Positions 62,174 to 64,000 of a DNA stretch of 64,000 bases are shown here, one piece after another (position 1 is the first letter of the stretch; each line of letters starts with the position of its first letter). The notes under the pieces are model-generated. The model did not search any database. It was not told where the DNA came from and saw only the letters and a program-made list of their open reading frames with translations. Origin of the DNA: Nocardiopsis sp. NRRL B-16309. GTDB lineage: Bacteria > Actinomycetota > Actinomycetes > Streptosporangiales > Streptosporangiaceae. The stretch is taken from contig NZ_LGEC01000080.1 of assembly GCF_001279585.1 (NCBI RefSeq), positions 62,001-126,000 on the forward strand, read 5' to 3'. The translations under genes were made by a program, and so were the position numbers.

Positions 62174-62213
62174 CCCCGACGCCCCGACGCCCCGACGCCC
62201 CGACGCCCTGACG
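62174..62213. repeat. 8-bp tandem repeat
   Basis: Five units of CCCCGACG (last unit CCCTGACG) between the methyltransferase and DUF3140 genes. No coding function seen; the rest of 62005-62258 has no gene. Confidence 0.85.
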
Positions 62214-62258
62214 CCCAGGCGGGCCCGTGAGCTTCAGGTGCCCAGGCGACCCGGGGCG

Positions 62259-62627
62259 CTACGGCGCGCCCTCCTCCTCGCCCGGCCAGACCGAGTCCGG
62301 GCGCAGCGGGTCGTGGCCCACCGACATCAGTCGGCGACGCCAGCCCGGATCCTCGCGGTGCGGCTCGGCCAGCGCGTCGTGGACGAAGCGCGCCACGTCG
62401 CCCATCAGCCGGATGTCGGACTCCGTGACGTCGGCCTTGCGCTTGTTGAGCACGGCCACGATCTCCTCGCCGCGGCCGGAGACGTTCAGATCGGGTTCGG
62501 GCTGCTCGAACGACTCCTCACCGGAGGCATCGGTGAGCAGCCACTCCCGCAGCTCCTCTCCCGTCATGTTCACCACGGAGTGGAAGTCGTCCCAGACCTC
62601 GTCCACCGCGGGGTCGTGTTGAGCCAT
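62259..62627 (-). CDS. DUF3140-family protein
   Basis: 122 residues matching DUF3140: DEVWDDFHSVVNMTGEELREWL at the start, GEEIVAVLNKRKADVTESDI and a DVARFVHDALAEPHRED centre. Small and acidic, common next to SDR or stress genes in actinomycetes. Follows the SDR gene by 16 bases on the same strand. Confidence 0.82.
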   Translation of the reverse strand: MAQHDPAVDEVWDDFHSVVNMTGEELREWLLTDASGEESFEQPEPDLNVSGRGEEIVAVLNKRKADVTESDIRLMGDVARFVHDALAEPHREDPGWRRRLMSVGHDPLRPDSVWPGEEEGAP

Positions 62628-62643
62628 GGTCCTCCTCCTCTCG

Positions 62644-63747
62644 TCACCGGCCCGGCCGTGTCCGCGACCGGAACCCGTGCGTCCGTGCCCCGGGGAGCCC
62701 GCGTACCCCGCGCGGCCCGCGCGACCCGCGTACCGCCTTGTACGCGGCCGCGGCCGCCGCGCAGGCGCCCACGGCCGCGGCGGTCACTCCGAGGCGCCGC
62801 CGGTTCAGCTGTTCCTGGACGCTGCGCGAGCGCGCCTCGTCGTCGAACACCCCGTGCGCGCCGTGGTCGCGGTCGTCGTCCAGCGGACGGAACAGGTTGT
62901 CCGGTCTCCGGACCGGCCCCTCCTCGTCCTCGCGGACCTGCGACTGCACGCCGGTGGCCCCGAGCCGACGGTCGAGCAGCCGCGGCGCCACCCGCTGCCC
63001 CAGCACCGTGCCGACGGTCGACCCGCCCACCCAGTGGCTGCGCCGACGCGGGTGCTCTGCGGACCACACGATCGCCCGCGCGGCCACCTCGGGCTGGTAC
63101 ACCGGGGGAACCGGGCGGGTGGGCACTCCCACGCGCGCACGCACCCACGAGAACTGCGGTGTGTTCACGGCGGGCAGGTGCACCTCCGTGACGCGCACGT
63201 TCGATCCGTCGTGGGCCAACTCCGCGCGCACCGAGTCGTCGAAGCCCCGGATGGCGTGCTTGGCTCCGCAGTAGGCCGCCTGCAGGGGGATCCCCCGGTA
63301 GGCCAGCGCCGAGCCGACCTGGACGATGACGCCCGCGTCCCTGGGCATCATCCGGTCCAGAGCGGCCCGGGTGCCGTGGACGTAGCCGTGGTAGCAGACG
63401 TCCGTGACCCGGTGGTACTCCTCGGGGGAGACGTCGGTGAAGCGGCCGATGACCGACAGCAGCGGAGCGTTCACCCACACGTCGATGGGTCCGAGTTCCG
63501 ACTCGATGCGCTCGGCCGCCTCGTTCACGGCCGCCGCGTCCGCCACGTCCGCCTCGACGGTCACGGCCCTCGTTCCCGCGGCCCTGGCCTCCCGGGCGGC
63601 CGACTCCAGTCCTTCGGCTCCTCGTGCGACCAGGCCGAGCATGTAGCCGCGGCGGGCGAACTCGCGGGCCGTCGCCCGGCCCACGCCCGCGCTCGCGCCG
63701 CAGACCACCGCGACCCGGTCGGTCCTCGGTTTGCGTGTGCCCGTCAT
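62644..63747 (-). CDS. Short-chain dehydrogenase with C-terminal membrane-like segment
   Basis: 367 residues from ATG 63747 (GGAGGGG upstream; the upstream ATG 63762 lies within the ribosome site). NAD(P) site CGASAGVGRATA (~15), catalytic Ser in QVGSALAYRG, YCGAKHAIRGF (Tyr/Lys). The NNAG-type motif reads VNAPLLS, altered. The last ~60 residues contain an Ala-rich hydrophobic segment (GVTAAAVGACAAAAAAY) and a basic Arg/Gly tail. Operon with DUF3140. Confidence 0.87.
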   Translation of the reverse strand: MTGTRKPRTDRVAVVCGASAGVGRATAREFARRGYMLGLVARGAEGLESAAREARAAGTRAVTVEADVADAAAVNEAAERIESELGPIDVWVNAPLLSVIGRFTDVSPEEYHRVTDVCYHGYVHGTRAALDRMMPRDAGVIVQVGSALAYRGIPLQAAYCGAKHAIRGFDDSVRAELAHDGSNVRVTEVHLPAVNTPQFSWVRARVGVPTRPVPPVYQPEVAARAIVWSAEHPRRRSHWVGGSTVGTVLGQRVAPRLLDRRLGATGVQSQVREDEEGPVRRPDNLFRPLDDDRDHGAHGVFDDEARSRSVQEQLNRRRLGVTAAAVGACAAAAAAYKAVRGSRGPRGVRGLPGARTHGFRSRTRPGR

Positions 63748-63846
63748 CCGATTCCCCTCCATGCCGCGTGTTCGACCGATGGGCCCGGGACTTCCCCCAG
63801 GCCCGGGACTTCTTCCCAGGTCCGGGTCCTCGCGTGTCCGGGCCCC

Positions 63847-63930
63847 GAAGCGCACCCGGCGCCGACGTCCGGACCGGAGGGCGCAGCGGCCTCCAGCCCG
63901 TCCAGGCCCGGAAGCGCACCCGGCGCCGAC
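63847..63930. repeat. 20-bp direct repeat upstream of the SDR gene
   Basis: GAAGCGCACCCGGCGCCGAC occurs at 63847-63866 and again at 63911-63930 in the 253-base region at the right window edge, which shows no gene. Confidence 0.75.
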
Positions 63931-64000
63931 ACCTCCGCACCACGCATCGGTCGTCCGTCCGGCCGCTGAGGCGCGCCGGACGTCGACTTGCCCGAGCCCC

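Noticed and set aside
62174..62213. Short tandem repeat considered as a CRISPR-like array
   Set aside because: Units are 8 bp with no spacers; no cas genes in the window.

Overview
The window is about 64 kb of very GC-rich DNA with strong third-position GC bias, frequent GTG and TTG starts and many ATGA/GTGA gene overlaps. This is typical of a mycelial actinomycete. A Thermobifida-type secreted polyester hydrolase, DUF397 proteins, a type VII secretion locus, an F420-dependent oxidoreductase and a TetR-rich regulatory style point to Nocardiopsis or a close relative in Nocardiopsaceae. That placement is inference; no rRNA or tRNA gene lies in the window to confirm it.

Layout. 1-4.8 kb: right end of a type VII secretion locus (TNT-domain toxin-like protein cut by the window edge, EccD membrane channel, an EspI-like protein without a working P-loop, a Pro-rich protein). 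5-11.4 kb: degenerate GGDEF protein, an ECF sigma factor fused to a zinc-finger/membrane/extracellular tail, a NYN-domain protein and a TPR-like protein. 11.4-15.9 kb: class I ribonucleotide reductase nrdA-nrdB behind candidate NrdR boxes and a cobalamin riboswitch. NrdB carries the Phe/Glu signature of the radical-tyrosine-free class Ic enzymes. 16-22.4 kb: START protein/TetR divergent pair with twin palindromic operators, a phytoene-desaturase-like flavoprotein, an orphan DUF397 protein, a STAND (NB-ARC/TPR) protein and a small zinc-ribbon protein. 22.8-28.6 kb: PutP-type symporter, glycolipid-binding family protein, NadE, acyltransferase 3 and an alpha/beta hydrolase. 28.6-33.2 kb: a cation/proton antiporter fused to TrkA-N and a UBP zinc finger, then an AGE-family sugar isomerase and PfkB kinase operon with a perfect CebR-type operator inside the isomerase gene. 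33.7-41.9 kb: large LuxR (LAL) regulator and a complete branched-chain amino acid-type ABC importer (livG-F-H-M-K). 42.4-49.6 kb: PETase-like cutinase, ChaB protein, SDR, KatE catalase plus F420 LLM oxidoreductase, and a P450 lacking the ExxR motif. 50-57.9 kb: a tightly coupled five-gene operon, SWIM - DUF5691 - MoxR AAA+ ATPase - DUF5682 - vWA. 58-64 kb: HTH/PIN toxin-antitoxin pair, DUF397 with a decayed XRE remnant, MFS exporter, methyltransferase, DUF3140 and a second SDR.

How the genes fit together. The RNR operon appears to be shut off by B12 and by NrdR, which implies a B12-dependent class II enzyme elsewhere in the genome. AGE isomerase plus PfkB kinase would feed an aldose such as mannose to fructose-6-phosphate. 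The strongest candidate for an under-described system is the 50-58 kb operon: a MoxR/vWA chaperone-like pair translationally coupled to a protein with two GxxH motifs (a possible TIKI/TraB-like hydrolase), a HEAT-like protein and a SWIM zinc-finger protein.
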